Below are positions 32,174 to 40,341 of a DNA stretch of 64,000 nucleotides, one piece after another (within the stretch, counting starts at the first letter, position 1; the number at the start of each line of letters is the position of its first letter). The position numbers were made by a program, and so were the translations under genes. The notes under the pieces are model-generated. The model did no database searches and was not told the DNA's origin. It worked only from the letters and a program-made list of their open reading frames with translations. The DNA lies in IMG/VR virus record IMGVR_UViG_3300050821_003948, positions 1-64,000 of that record; one strand, written 5' to 3'. Source of the stretch: a virus.

Positions 32174-32602
32174 ATGAAACTGCAACACCCCCAACGCCTA
32201 ACACCACCAGACGCGCCTGGCGCCCTACTCAAACGCGCATTCGGCATAGCGCCGCGCATCAAACTAAAAGTCGTCGGCGATTCCGATCCGGTCTACCTGG
32301 CAATGATTAGGACTCTCCCGTGCCTAGGCTGCAACGACGAACCGAGCCAAGCCGCTCATGTGCGAATGCAATCAGGCACCCACAACAAACACGGCGGCAT
32401 AGGCAAGAAACCAGCAGACAAATGGGCCGTTCCTTTGTGTGACGACTGCCACAGAGAACAGCATCGCATCGGCGAGCGCGGCTTCTGGTCCATCGTCGGA
32501 ATTAATCCGGTGTTGCTCGCGGAAAGACTCTATGCAGCGCGCGGGGATTTGGTTAAGATGAGAAGCATCGTGTTTGCGGCGCGGGCTGGGATGCTTTCGT
32601 AG
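32174..32602 (+). CDS. DUF968/HNH-like phage nuclease
   Basis: 142 residues (145 if GTG 32165 is used). IRTLPCLGCNDEPSQAAHVR, GIGKKPADKWAVPLCDDCHR then EQH give the CxxC, H, PLCxxCHxxxH arrangement of DUF968 zinc-binding HNH-type proteins of phages, which are associated with DNA recombination or packaging. FWSIVGINPVLLAERL is the conserved tail of the family. Confidence 0.8.
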   Translation: MKLQHPQRLTPPDAPGALLKRAFGIAPRIKLKVVGDSDPVYLAMIRTLPCLGCNDEPSQAAHVRMQSGTHNKHGGIGKKPADKWAVPLCDDCHREQHRIGERGFWSIVGINPVLLAERLYAARGDLVKMRSIVFAARAGMLS

Positions 32603-32610
32603 GATCACAA

Positions 32611-32790
32611 ATGAAAAAAGGCAAATCCGTTAAACCTAATCTTGGCGATGAATGGCTCAATCTCATCACCGGCACGCTGTACAAATGGGACGGCAAAGTC
32701 TGGCGCAGCACCGGCAAAACACCATACGGTCCGGACCCGATGGGTCTGATTCAAGATGGAACGATAAGATACGACGGCAATTCAGAGTAA
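32611..32790 (+). CDS. 59-residue small protein
   Basis: Reads GDEWLNLITGTLYKWDGKVW then GPDPMGLIQDGTIRYDGNSE. It has the feel of small carbohydrate/tail-linked or early phage proteins of beta type. No Shine-Dalgarno is obvious. Function unknown. Confidence 0.6.
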   Translation: MKKGKSVKPNLGDEWLNLITGTLYKWDGKVWRSTGKTPYGPDPMGLIQDGTIRYDGNSE

Positions 32791-32818
32791 CGACAAACGA
32801 CAGGTTAACCGGGAAAAT

Positions 32819-33028
32819 ATGACCAAGCACCAAAAAGAAATCATCGCCCTCATGCTGAACGGCACCGGCCGCGTGAGCGCGGGTACGTTCAACGACCTTT
32901 GCGGTAGCGCGAGGACTGTCCGCGCCATGTTTCGCGACGGCTATGTGAGCGGAGACGATCTGCCTGCCGTTTATGTGACGGTGACGGACGAGGGCCGCAA
33001 GGCACTTCGCGTTTGGAATGAAAAGTAA
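32819..33028 (+). CDS. Small winged-helix-like protein
   Basis: 69 residues: HQKEIIALMLNGTGRVSAGT then FNDLCGSARTVRAMFRDGYV and VTVTDEGRKALRVWNEK. The helix, helix, wing-like end (TDEGRKAL) resembles small winged-helix transcription factors. Junction with GTTAAC motif upstream. Confidence 0.6.
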   Translation: MTKHQKEIIALMLNGTGRVSAGTFNDLCGSARTVRAMFRDGYVSGDDLPAVYVTVTDEGRKALRVWNEK

Positions 33029-33052
33029 CAACAAGTTAACACGGAGAATCCA

Positions 33053-33394
33053 ATGAAACGGATTGCAATTCTGATGACCGCTCTGGCGCTCGCCGGCTGC
33101 GGAAATACTCAAACCGATGTGGAAGCTATCGGCCAAGCAAAAAAGCTCTCCAACGTCACGCCGCTGGTCTGCATGGACTACCCGGCGTTCGATCTGAGCC
33201 TTGGGGTCATGCGCAACGGCACCGGCTCGCTGTCCAAAGAGGACATGTGGTTCACCATCGTCAACCCCGCCGTCCTCGACACGCTGCGGCGCGCGGTAGA
33301 TACCGGCGCCATTGTCAAGGTCCACTACAACTCGCGCCGCTTCTCTCCATGCAGCGATGGCTATTGGCTCACCGCCGTCGAGATCGTGCAGTAG
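33053..33394 (+). CDS. Phage lipoprotein
   Basis: 113 residues. RIAILMTALALAGCGN is a type II signal with lipobox LAGC (lipidated Cys about 16). Mature part: VMRNGTGSLSKEDMWFTIVN, DTGAIVKVHYNSRRFSPCSD. Early-expressed phage lipoproteins can block superinfection or alter the envelope (precedent); here inference only. GGAGAA precedes the ATG. Confidence 0.8.
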   Translation: MKRIAILMTALALAGCGNTQTDVEAIGQAKKLSNVTPLVCMDYPAFDLSLGVMRNGTGSLSKEDMWFTIVNPAVLDTLRRAVDTGAIVKVHYNSRRFSPCSDGYWLTAVEIVQ

Positions 33395-33424
33395 CCGGTT
33401 GTTACGGAATTACTCGGGAAAAAC

Positions 33425-33682
33425 ATGAGTCTCACAGCCAAAGACCTGATGGCCGGTATTCTGTCCTCAAAGGAGGGTCGCATTCTCAAGGCCGCGATGA
33501 AGGTCTATGGCGATGACGTTTCGGCGATCCTGAATGGCCTTCACGCCTTAGCGGTTAGGCTCGCCATCGCAGCCGACGTTTCCCCGGACGACTTCGCGGC
33601 GGGCATGAAGCACCATTGGGATTTTGTGGCCAAGGCCATCAATGACTACGCGGAGAAGCGCAATGACGCCCACCGAAATTGA
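33425..33682 (+). CDS. Small helical protein
   Basis: 85 residues: SKEGRILKAAMKVYGDDVSA, VRLAIAADVSPDDFAAGMKH. Helical, early region, overlaps the next start. Unknown. Confidence 0.65.
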   Translation: MSLTAKDLMAGILSSKEGRILKAAMKVYGDDVSAILNGLHALAVRLAIAADVSPDDFAAGMKHHWDFVAKAINDYAEKRNDAHRN

Positions 33683-33839
33683 GAAAAAGGCCGAAGATGT
33701 TGCGGTGGATTGTCTGACCGCCATTCGCAAGTGCCGCACGTCAGGAGAATGCACCGACCGCGACATTCGACAAATCATACAGCTTCGCGTCGAAAATACC
33801 CTGTCTCGGGCGATCCTCGGCGCGGATGCCGACAGATGA
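33663..33839 (+). CDS. Small helical protein
   Basis: 58 residues: MTPTEIEKKAEDVAVDCLTA, IRQIIQLRVENTLSRAI, two cysteines in RKCRTSGEC. Overlaps both neighbours. Unknown. Confidence 0.6.
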   Translation: MTPTEIEKKAEDVAVDCLTAIRKCRTSGECTDRDIRQIIQLRVENTLSRAILGADADR

Positions 33840-34656
33840 CAGATATGTACCCGTTTTTTCACTATACTATGCGACGGAACCCATGACGCCCCTCGCCCAC
33901 CGCATTGTCAAGCGCCTCACGCTTCCGTTGAAGAAGCGGGAATATATTCACGGCTATGACATTGCGCCGCTTCTCGCAGACGCACACTGCTTCGATGTAA
34001 CCGACGTTCTGGAAATGTTGAACGATCTTCGCGACAAACTCATGGCGGAACACCTGAGTGGGGAGGGCTTCGACGGCACCCTGGCCTTTCTTCCTGCGCC
34101 TAAGACGTGGATTGAGTATCGCGACCCCGAAAAACGGGAGGGGTTTTTACTTCAAGCCCCTGACGTTCGGTCAGGCATCGCGACTATGCACTCGTCCTTT
34201 GGAAATCGCGAGTTGCTGACGGGCACACCGGGTGGCAAATTAGCCTTACTGTCCAACGACCCTCCTTGTCTCATAACGCCAGCCCCGGCGCACGACAAAA
34301 CTGGACGCCTGCACATTAAAGCGCAGTATTTTCTTTATGCAGCCCTCGCTGCGATCAATTCTCCAAAGATTCTCGGCCGCAGGCAGTCTATGCCCCACCG
34401 TGGCCTCGAAAGGGATTTGCTGAGAGCCGGTGTTGGCAAGTTTCCCTTGCACGCTTGGACCGAAATCCAACTGAGCGTGCACCCACCGAAAGAGGATGAC
34501 GGAGAACACGAAGCTCATTTGACGGGGAAAAAGGCGCTTCATTTCTGCCGGGCACATCTGCGAATCAAGATGGGTAAATTGGAATATGTGCGAGCGCACT
34601 GGCGCGGCGATCCGGCTCTCGGAATGAAACGCTCGCGTTATAAAGTTGGCGGTTAA
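33826..34656 (+). CDS. Conserved phage early protein, unknown function
   Basis: 276 residues, or 257 if the ATG at 33883 is used (a TATACT box lies 15 nt before it). LAHRIVKRLTLPLKKREYIH near the N-terminus; ALHFCRAHLRIKMGKLEYVR, AHWRGDPALGMKRSRYKV at the C-terminus is a motif I recall in several phage proteins without assigned function. Probably binds nucleic acid or is an RNA/DNA enzyme accessory; not established. Confidence 0.65.
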   Translation: MPTDDRYVPVFSLYYATEPMTPLAHRIVKRLTLPLKKREYIHGYDIAPLLADAHCFDVTDVLEMLNDLRDKLMAEHLSGEGFDGTLAFLPAPKTWIEYRDPEKREGFLLQAPDVRSGIATMHSSFGNRELLTGTPGGKLALLSNDPPCLITPAPAHDKTGRLHIKAQYFLYAALAAINSPKILGRRQSMPHRGLERDLLRAGVGKFPLHAWTEIQLSVHPPKEDDGEHEAHLTGKKALHFCRAHLRIKMGKLEYVRAHWRGDPALGMKRSRYKVGG

Positions 34657-34681
34657 CTTCTGCTTAGCATGGGATTTTTTA

Positions 34682-35245
34682 ATGGACGCGGTTACGGACC
34701 TTCCGCCCTACACGGTTCTGGAAAACGGCTACATTCACGGGACATGGTTCTGTGGGCGGCCGACCGCAAAATATTATGGCGCCTTCCCGCAATCGTTCTG
34801 GCCGCGCGCCAAGCAAGTCCTGCGGCCCTGGGGCTCGATGCTTCATTGGTTCAGTGGAACGATAGCGCCCGAGGATGGCATTACCACCGTTGACGGCAAC
34901 CCCGCTGGCAAGCCTTCTGTGGTGTCCCTTGGATCCACGCTCCCATTCGCCGACGCCACCTTTGATGCCTCGTTCGCGGACCCTCCCTATTCGCCAAAGG
35001 ATTCCGAGCGGTATGGCCTGCCCTATATCTCAGCGACCAAAATAATCGCCGAGCTGGCGCGGGTGACGAAGATCGGCGGCAAGATAGGGCTACTCCACGA
35101 GTTCATTCCGCCGACTGGCGGCAAGCGAAAACTGCCTGTGAAGCTGCTCGGCATCATCGGCGTGATGAACGGCCCACAAAAACGGATTCGCCTCTTTGCA
35201 ATCTACCGTAAGACCGAACACCAACTACGGATGCCGAGTAACTGA
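34682..35245 (+). CDS. Putative class I methyltransferase-like protein
   Basis: 187 residues from ATG 34682 (frame open to TTG 34646). LPFADATFDASFADPPYSPK carries a DPPY motif of adenine/SAM-dependent methyltransferases; ARVTKIGGKIGLLHEFIPPT is the strand after it. The SAM-binding glycine motif is poorly visible (LENGYIHGTWFCGR), so the activity is uncertain. Lies just before a leaderless promoter unit. Confidence 0.6.
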   Translation: MDAVTDLPPYTVLENGYIHGTWFCGRPTAKYYGAFPQSFWPRAKQVLRPWGSMLHWFSGTIAPEDGITTVDGNPAGKPSVVSLGSTLPFADATFDASFADPPYSPKDSERYGLPYISATKIIAELARVTKIGGKIGLLHEFIPPTGGKRKLPVKLLGIIGVMNGPQKRIRLFAIYRKTEHQLRMPSN

Positions 35246-35257
35246 GGTTTAGCGGGC

Positions 35258-35422
35258 ATGACCCTCGAAGAATTGCAACGCGAGACCCTGACCGAAAAGA
35301 ACCGACGCCTGCGGCAGCTTCGGTGCCCGCACGAGGAGGTCTATTCCTCAAGCGTCCTTGGCCCTGACGGCACTAGCTCGACGCGCTTTTGTTTCGACTG
35401 CGGAAAAACCTGGAATGATTGA
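35258..35422 (+). CDS. 54-residue zinc-ribbon-like protein
   Basis: ETLTEKNRRLRQLRCPHEEV and TRFCFDCGKTWND: Cys/His near residue 23 and CxxC near 48, a zinc-ribbon layout. Function unknown. Confidence 0.6.
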   Translation: MTLEELQRETLTEKNRRLRQLRCPHEEVYSSSVLGPDGTSSTRFCFDCGKTWND

Positions 35423-35432
35423 TCCACCCCTA

Positions 35433-35461
35433 TTGACATTCGCTTATCGGCTGATTTATAT
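35433..35461 (+). promoter_or_regulatory. Consensus promoter giving a leaderless transcript
   Basis: TTGACA, 17-bp spacer, TTATAT; the ATG of the next gene begins 8 nt after the -10 box, i.e. at the expected transcription start. Confidence 0.7.
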
Positions 35462-35468
35462 ATTCCTT

Positions 35469-35762
35469 ATGAAAACCCCGGAACCAACCTTTGAGTGCGA
35501 TTACGGTCACGATTACCGTGAACATCGGCATCGTTGCCGATGCTGCTCAAAAATCATTGAAACCGGCGAGCGCGTCCTGATGGTTCGGTTACAGCGCAAG
35601 ACTTGGGCACTGCATATTTCCTGTGCAGACAAGGTGAACAGCGATGCAGGCTGGACATGGCGCGATAGTTTCGAGGCATGGGGCACCGAACACCTACGCC
35701 GTTGCGGCTGGAAACTTCCCGAACACCCAATGTGCCGGGCTGGCGCTGTAAAGGCAGCATAG
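35469..35762 (+). CDS. Zinc-finger-like protein expressed from a leaderless transcript
   Basis: 97 residues. FECDYGHDYREHRHRCRCCS (8-27) is rich in Cys/His; ISCADKV and LRRCGW follow. No Shine-Dalgarno; the ATG coincides with the expected start site of the promoter at 35433-35461. Followed directly by a small HTH gene and the recombinase, so this may be a separately controlled integration unit. Confidence 0.7.
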   Translation: MKTPEPTFECDYGHDYREHRHRCRCCSKIIETGERVLMVRLQRKTWALHISCADKVNSDAGWTWRDSFEAWGTEHLRRCGWKLPEHPMCRAGAVKAA

Positions 35763-35972
35763 ATGGCAACCTATCGAAACGATCGCGAACTTGCTCAATT
35801 GGTTAAGGCCGCAATCGGCCACAATGGCTCACAGAAGCAGTGGGCGGACGACGTGGGAATATCAGCGGCTTACCTTTCGGACTTCCTGCGGGGCAACCGC
35901 GGGGCAGGGCCGGCCATCCTAAAGGCGCTCGGGTTTGAGACCTCACCCTACTACCGGAAAGCCGAATCATGA
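35763..35972 (+). CDS. Small Cro/XRE-type HTH protein
   Basis: 69 residues. DRELAQLVKAAIGHNGSQKQ, WADDVGISAAYLSDFLRGNR is a canonical XRE helix-turn-helix covering residues 7-45. Starts immediately after the previous stop and overlaps the recombinase start by ATGA. Likely excisionase-like or a regulator of the recombinase. Confidence 0.8.
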   Translation: MATYRNDRELAQLVKAAIGHNGSQKQWADDVGISAAYLSDFLRGNRGAGPAILKALGFETSPYYRKAES

Positions 35973-37024
35973 ACCTCCGCACCCTAATGCAAACCTACCG
36001 CAGCGACCCAATATCGGGTTTCTACAAGCTCGAATATTGCACGCGGCGCTATTACAACCGGCTGATGGATCAGCTTGCGCGAACGTGGTGGATCGCTGAG
36101 GATAGTTACGATTGCCATTGCGCAGCCTTTACGGATATCAGCACCATCAACGGTCGTCGCGTCTTTTCATGGCATCGCCAGTGGACAGGCGGCGACCAGA
36201 AAATCTCCATGGGCCACGCGCTGGTCGGGATGCTGCGCACTCTGGTCAACTTCGGCGACTACGCGCTGGACGACAAGGATTGCGAGCGCGTCGCCAACAT
36301 CCTGCACAAGATGCGCTTTGCCAACGGCAAGCCGCGCACCGTCCAAATTACTCGCGAGCAGGCGACCGCGGTTTGCAATCGCGCTCGCACGACTCTGCCG
36401 ATGGTTGGGCTCGCTCAGGCTCTCCAATTTGAGTGTAGCTGGCGACAAAAGGATGTGATCGGAGAGTGGCTGCCAGTGGACGAGCCGGGGCTGTCGGATG
36501 TTTGCTCCATGCACCCCAAAAAAGGGCCGATGAAATGGCTAAAAGGTTTGCGCTGGGAAGAAATCGACGCGGAGTTCATCGTCCACCACGTCACCAGCAA
36601 GCGTAAGAAGCTTAGCGAGCCAGACCTAAAACTTGCACCCCTAGTTATGGCCGAACTGGAATATCAATGGCCGGGCTGCGTTGAACGTCGCGACGATAAG
36701 ATCATTGTTCACCGCGATCTGTTGCCCGCCAAAGGCTCCGTGATAGTCGATGAATACACCGGCTTTCCATACAAGGCGGATGATTTTCGGGAGGAATGGC
36801 GCGTGATCGCCACCGAATGCGATGTGCCTTTGAACGTCCAAAACCGCGACAATCGAGCCGGTGGCATTAGCGAGGCCATTGCGATGGGTGCCAAGGCCGA
36901 ACACGTGCGCGACATGGCAACGCATTCCGACGTTTCACAGACGATGGACTACAGCCGCGCCAGCCGGGAGAACACCCATACTGTACAGCGGATGCGGATG
37001 GAAAAGAGTGGGAGCGCAGCATGA
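35969..37024 (+). CDS. Tyrosine recombinase (phage integrase-like)
   Basis: 351 residues. C-terminal catalytic domain: Arg159 in CSWRQKDVIGEW, Lys near 211 (HVTSKRKK), RDNRAGG (293-299) as the Arg-II box with Arg instead of the usual His at the first position, ATHSD His319, and MDYSR nucleophile Tyr328. The N-terminal half has the SAM-like helices (LVGMLRTLVNFGDYALDDKD). It would integrate and excise the phage. attP was not found. Confidence 0.8.
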   Translation: MNLRTLMQTYRSDPISGFYKLEYCTRRYYNRLMDQLARTWWIAEDSYDCHCAAFTDISTINGRRVFSWHRQWTGGDQKISMGHALVGMLRTLVNFGDYALDDKDCERVANILHKMRFANGKPRTVQITREQATAVCNRARTTLPMVGLAQALQFECSWRQKDVIGEWLPVDEPGLSDVCSMHPKKGPMKWLKGLRWEEIDAEFIVHHVTSKRKKLSEPDLKLAPLVMAELEYQWPGCVERRDDKIIVHRDLLPAKGSVIVDEYTGFPYKADDFREEWRVIATECDVPLNVQNRDNRAGGISEAIAMGAKAEHVRDMATHSDVSQTMDYSRASRENTHTVQRMRMEKSGSAA

Positions 37025-37245
37025 CCAAAACACCGGCCTATAGCCCCGCATTAATCCAGGAATATTTGGAAGCCTTCAAGGCAGCCAATACCATGGCAGA
37101 GGTTCCCCAGATCACCTATTCGGATGGCCACTACATCTTCAAAACATCCCGTGGGTATCCGCAAAAGTATCGACGTGCGGCAGTCGAATCCATGCGCGAT
37201 GTTTTGAGAAAGCGGATGGAAAAGAGCAGCGAGAAGGTGGCGTGA
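37021..37245 (+). CDS. Small phage protein
   Basis: 74 residues: YSPALIQEYLEAFKAANTMA, then IFKTSRGYPQKYRRAAVESM. ATGA overlap with the recombinase and with the next gene, so part of the same operon. Unknown. Confidence 0.65.
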   Translation: MTKTPAYSPALIQEYLEAFKAANTMAEVPQITYSDGHYIFKTSRGYPQKYRRAAVESMRDVLRKRMEKSSEKVA

Positions 37246-37535
37246 TGGTTACGGACAAAGAAATTGCAGATGCCGAGGCCGTTCGTAACGCGGCGCGCAC
37301 TGTCTACAAAGAAGCCGAATACAAGGTGGAGCGCCTGAAAGAAACGCAAGCGTGCGAGAAATACAAGGTTGGCATCGGCATGATTGTTGTGGACAAAAAC
37401 GGCCGTAAGGGCGTCGTCGTCCGCATCAATCCCTCGTATGGCGGGAAACCATGGGTCTACGCGAAGCAGATTAAAAAAGATGGTTCGCGCGGTGAGCGCG
37501 AGCTTTCAATGTACTCTGATTGGATGGTTGTCTAA
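37242..37535 (+). CDS. Small KOW/SH3-like protein
   Basis: 97 residues. N-terminal coiled coil (AARTVYKEAEYKVERLKETQ), then YKVGIGMIVVDKNGRKGVVV then RINPSYGGKPWVYAKQIKKD of SH3/KOW type. Possibly nucleic-acid binding. Confidence 0.65.
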   Translation: MMVTDKEIADAEAVRNAARTVYKEAEYKVERLKETQACEKYKVGIGMIVVDKNGRKGVVVRINPSYGGKPWVYAKQIKKDGSRGERELSMYSDWMVV

Positions 37536-37568
37536 TCGACTTATGCGTCGACAACAGGGAATTGCACG

Positions 37569-37859
37569 ATGACCGACATTGTCGAGCGCCTACGGGCCAG
37601 CCTTAGCTATGACACCCCAGCGCGGTATCCCGAAATGGTCACCGAGGCGGCTGACGAGATTGAGCGGCTGCGAGAGCAGTGTAGAGGCATGGCCAATGCG
37701 GCGCTCAATAATGGTCAAGGGCTTCTGATTTACGAACGCGCCCTTGAGCAGATCAAAGCGCTCTCCTATAGCGAAGATGGCGAGCCGCTAGATGACGCAA
37801 TACAGATTGCGGAAACGGCGCTTGCCTTCAAGGCACCTGAACTAAAATTCGGGCGATAA
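37569..37859 (+). CDS. Ea22-like small phage protein
   Basis: 96 residues. TDIVERLRASLSYDTPARYP and EAADEIERLREQCRGMANAA carry the DIVERLR...AADEIERLR pattern common to early phage Ea22-like proteins of unknown role. Confidence 0.7.
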   Translation: MTDIVERLRASLSYDTPARYPEMVTEAADEIERLREQCRGMANAALNNGQGLLIYERALEQIKALSYSEDGEPLDDAIQIAETALAFKAPELKFGR

Positions 37860-37871
37860 CACGGGGTTAAC

Positions 37872-38510
37872 TTGAAAAAGATCGCCGCTCTTTTTGTCGA
37901 AGCCGATGGCATCTACGCAGGATTGCCGAACGTGGACCTGTGGCCGATTGAGCGCGACGCCCGCATGTATGCTGGCCCGTGGCCGGTGGTAGCTCATCCC
38001 CCTTGCCAGCGGTGGGGACGCTTCTGGCATGGCTCCACGCGCAAGCCGCACCAATTCAAGCTGGGGGATGACGACGGCTGCTTTGTCTCTGCGCTGCGCT
38101 CCGTCTGCGAATGGGGAGGCGTTCTGGAACACCCTGCCGACAGCCAGGCATGGGACGCTCACGGGATCATTAAACCGCCCCGCAGCGGCGGGTGGGTTTG
38201 GTCCGGCGAACGGTGGGGCGGTTGGACCTGCTATGTCGAGCAGGCTCACTACGGCCACATGAGCCGCAAGGGGACTTGGCTGTTCGCCAGAGGCGTCGAT
38301 TGCCGGGCGCTTCACTGGGGCCGCAGCGAACAGCGCCTACACCCCGTCGCGCTGGCGAAGCACGGCTACGCAAAGGCCAGGCGCATTGGAATGATGGCGA
38401 TGGTCGGCGGCAAGGACAAGACGAAGATCAGGAATGCGACGCCGCTAGAGTTTCGCGACTTGTTGCTCGATTTGGCGGACTCGACGCGACCGCTCGCAAA
38501 CGCAAGTTAA
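37872..38510 (+). CDS. Conserved phage protein with AHPPCQRWGRFW motif
   Basis: 212 residues, TTG start. VVAHPPCQRWGRFWHGSTR (about 39-57), DDDGCFVSALRSVCEWGGVL, EHPADSQAWDAHG: a family seen in other phages and prophages. The PPCQxW pattern recalls C5-cytosine methyltransferases, but no SAM motif is apparent. Function unknown. The GTTAAC junction motif ends at the start codon. Confidence 0.7.
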   Translation: MKKIAALFVEADGIYAGLPNVDLWPIERDARMYAGPWPVVAHPPCQRWGRFWHGSTRKPHQFKLGDDDGCFVSALRSVCEWGGVLEHPADSQAWDAHGIIKPPRSGGWVWSGERWGGWTCYVEQAHYGHMSRKGTWLFARGVDCRALHWGRSEQRLHPVALAKHGYAKARRIGMMAMVGGKDKTKIRNATPLEFRDLLLDLADSTRPLANAS

Positions 38511-38525
38511 CAGGACGTTAGCGCC

Positions 38526-38717
38526 ATGAAGACGATTGGAAAAGGACTAGGGCCTAATCGGCAGATTGAACTGCAAGACGCGCGTCGCGGCGTCAAGGAT
38601 GCCGAGCGGCATGTGCGAGACTTGAACGATCAGCTATCCGATGCCGCCAGCGTCCTAAAGACAGCCAGGATGCGACTGGCGCGAGCACAAACGGCCGCCG
38701 AGAGAAACCCGCGTTAA
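38526..38717 (+). CDS. Small coiled-coil protein
   Basis: 63 residues: VKDAERHVRDLNDQLSDAAS, VLKTARMRLARAQTAAERN. One amphipathic helix. Unknown. Confidence 0.6.
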   Translation: MKTIGKGLGPNRQIELQDARRGVKDAERHVRDLNDQLSDAASVLKTARMRLARAQTAAERNPR

Positions 38718-38729
38718 CCGCCGAACAGC

Positions 38730-38939
38730 ATGGAGACGACAGTGACGATCAGATGGATACAGCTTTGGTTAATATGCGGACTGATCGTCACGTCAGCTTG
38801 GGATCGCAACGTCGAAAACTACTGTGGACAAAAATACGATGCCCAAAAATTTATATTGGTGTCAGCGATATTTTGGCCGCTGGCTTTGTTTGGTAACATA
38901 ACCAACGCCAAGCCAAGTGGCTGTCGCGGTCCCGGTTAA
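38730..38939 (+). CDS. Small membrane protein
   Basis: 69 residues with two hydrophobic stretches: WIQLWLICGLIVTSAW (9-24) and FILVSAIFWPLALFGNI (42-58). The stop lies in a GTTAAC motif. Unknown; early membrane-targeted. Confidence 0.6.
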   Translation: METTVTIRWIQLWLICGLIVTSAWDRNVENYCGQKYDAQKFILVSAIFWPLALFGNITNAKPSGCRGPG

Positions 38940-38963
38940 CCCGTCCAATACAGGGAAAATGAC

Positions 38964-39149
38964 ATGCGCGATGATGGCAGCTACGAGATAGGGAGGGAGC
39001 CGATCGTACCCAGAGCATCGCGGCAGCCTCACAAAGTCATGACGCCAGACGAATACCGCTGCATGGTAATTGTCGGATGGCATGAGGTCTGCCGAAATGT
39101 CGATGGCTGCGGCGGCGTTGGCGTGCGGTTTTTAGGTACTGATCAGTAG
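38964..39149 (+). CDS. Small early protein
   Basis: 61 residues: IVPRASRQPHKVMTPDEYRC then WHEVCRNVDGCGGVGVRF; three cysteines. Unknown. Confidence 0.5.
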   Translation: MRDDGSYEIGREPIVPRASRQPHKVMTPDEYRCMVIVGWHEVCRNVDGCGGVGVRFLGTDQ

Positions 39150-39158
39150 GATGTCACC

Positions 39159-39302
39159 ATGAACTTCATCGGCCACTTGCTTTTTATTGCTCCCATCCCG
39201 TGGGCATGGAAGCGAAGGGTTGCGGAGCGGATCGGCACGCGGTGCAAACATGGCTGGATGGTCGGACTAAAGGTTCTTATCTGTTCCGACGATTGGCAAT
39301 AG
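39159..39302 (+). CDS. 47-residue small protein
   Basis: IGHLLFIAPIPWAWKRRVAE then RIGTRCKHGWMVGLKVLICS. Hydrophobic start followed by basic sequence. Short gene, real by spacing; function unknown. Confidence 0.5.
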   Translation: MNFIGHLLFIAPIPWAWKRRVAERIGTRCKHGWMVGLKVLICSDDWQ

Positions 39303-39332
39303 ACACATACATCACAACAGCAGGGAACTCAA

Positions 39333-39539
39333 ATGTCTCGGACCATCGAAGAAGTGAAACACGAGAACGAAATGATGCGGAAGGCTCGCATGGCTGAGAA
39401 AGATCGCTGCTTGAAGGAAATTGCGAAGTGGAGTTCGAGCGGCCATATTCTGCTTCACGCCGGCGAAATGACCGCGGGTGAGCTTCGATCGGTCAAAGCC
39501 GTCATTGGTGCAATCTATACCGCCGTGCAAGATTGTTAG
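39333..39539 (+). CDS. Small helical protein
   Basis: 68 residues: TIEEVKHENEMMRKARMAEK then HAGEMTAGELRSVKAVIGAI. Helical, charged. Unknown. Confidence 0.6.
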   Translation: MSRTIEEVKHENEMMRKARMAEKDRCLKEIAKWSSSGHILLHAGEMTAGELRSVKAVIGAIYTAVQDC

Positions 39540-39569
39540 CGGTTAAACCCCCACAAGCAGGCAGCCCAT

Positions 39570-39767
39570 ATGTGCGATCGAGATAAATTCGACAAGGCGG
39601 CTAGTTTTCTCGTTGAAGAACACATTCGCATCCACGACCAGATGGTTCCTCACCCAGACAAGATCAAAGATGCCATTGCCAAAGAATTGAGAGATACTTG
39701 GAACGAGGCTATCCATGCCGCGATCGCGCGTGCAAATTCAATTCTGATCTATGCGAATAGGCGCTGA
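39570..39767 (+). CDS. Small helical protein
   Basis: 65 residues: KFDKAASFLVEEHIRIHDQM, PHPDKIKDAIAKELRDTWNE, then AIARANSILIYANRR. Unknown. Confidence 0.6.
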   Translation: MCDRDKFDKAASFLVEEHIRIHDQMVPHPDKIKDAIAKELRDTWNEAIHAAIARANSILIYANRR

Positions 39768-39769
39768 CG

Positions 39770-39988
39770 ATGACTATGTCGGCAGAAGATTGGCGGACGG
39801 ACATTGAGAACGCGCCGAAGGACGGCAGCGATGTTCTATTCCCCATCGAGTTCGTTGGTCGCGCCTATTGGTGCGGCGACTTGAAGCGATGGGTGCTATC
39901 CTACCCGCTGCACATGGAATACATCAGCCACCCAACGCGGTTTCGATTGCCGCGCACTGACGCCGAGACAGCAGGAGAAACCAAATGA
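39770..39988 (+). CDS. DUF551-like small phage protein
   Basis: 72 residues: DWRTDIENAPKDGSDVLFPI, FVGRAYWCGDLKRWVLSYPL. The W-IENAPKDG-VLF pattern matches DUF551-type small phage proteins, of unknown role. Overlaps the next gene by ATGA. Confidence 0.65.
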   Translation: MTMSAEDWRTDIENAPKDGSDVLFPIEFVGRAYWCGDLKRWVLSYPLHMEYISHPTRFRLPRTDAETAGETK

Positions 39989-40170
39989 GCTACCACGACT
40001 TCACACCGGAAACTCACGAAGGTCGCATAGGTCAGACGATCTATCTTAAAGCTTTAGATGATCGCAGGGGATTCCGCTACGATCAGGTTGGCATTGATGA
40101 TGACGAAATCTGGAAAGAGATTTTTGAGGACATCGGAAAAGTGGCGATACAGGCGGTTAACGGGCGCTAA
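39985..40170 (+). CDS. Small early protein
   Basis: 61 residues: EGRIGQTIYLKALDDRRGFR then EIWKEIFEDIGKVAIQAVNG. Unknown. Confidence 0.55.
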   Translation: MSYHDFTPETHEGRIGQTIYLKALDDRRGFRYDQVGIDDDEIWKEIFEDIGKVAIQAVNGR

Positions 40171-40193
40171 TCCCTGACAAGTAGGAGAAAACC

Positions 40194-40340
40194 ATGAACC
40201 GCTGCACTTGCGGATTGGATCGAGAAGGATGCTGCTACCCTCGTTGCCCGCAGGGCGAATATGATGAGGCTCTTTGCTCCGCTATAGAGCGCGACAAAGA
40301 TGAGAAGCGCGGCATTAATGTGCAGACAGCAGGGAAATGA
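40194..40340 (+). CDS. 48-residue cysteine-rich protein
   Basis: Begins MNRCTCGLDREGCCYPRCPQ, seven cysteines counting the later ALCSAI; a metal-binding or disulfide micro-protein. GTAGGAGAAAA precedes the ATG. Unknown. Confidence 0.55.
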   Translation: MNRCTCGLDREGCCYPRCPQGEYDEALCSAIERDKDEKRGINVQTAGK

Positions 40341-40341
40341 A

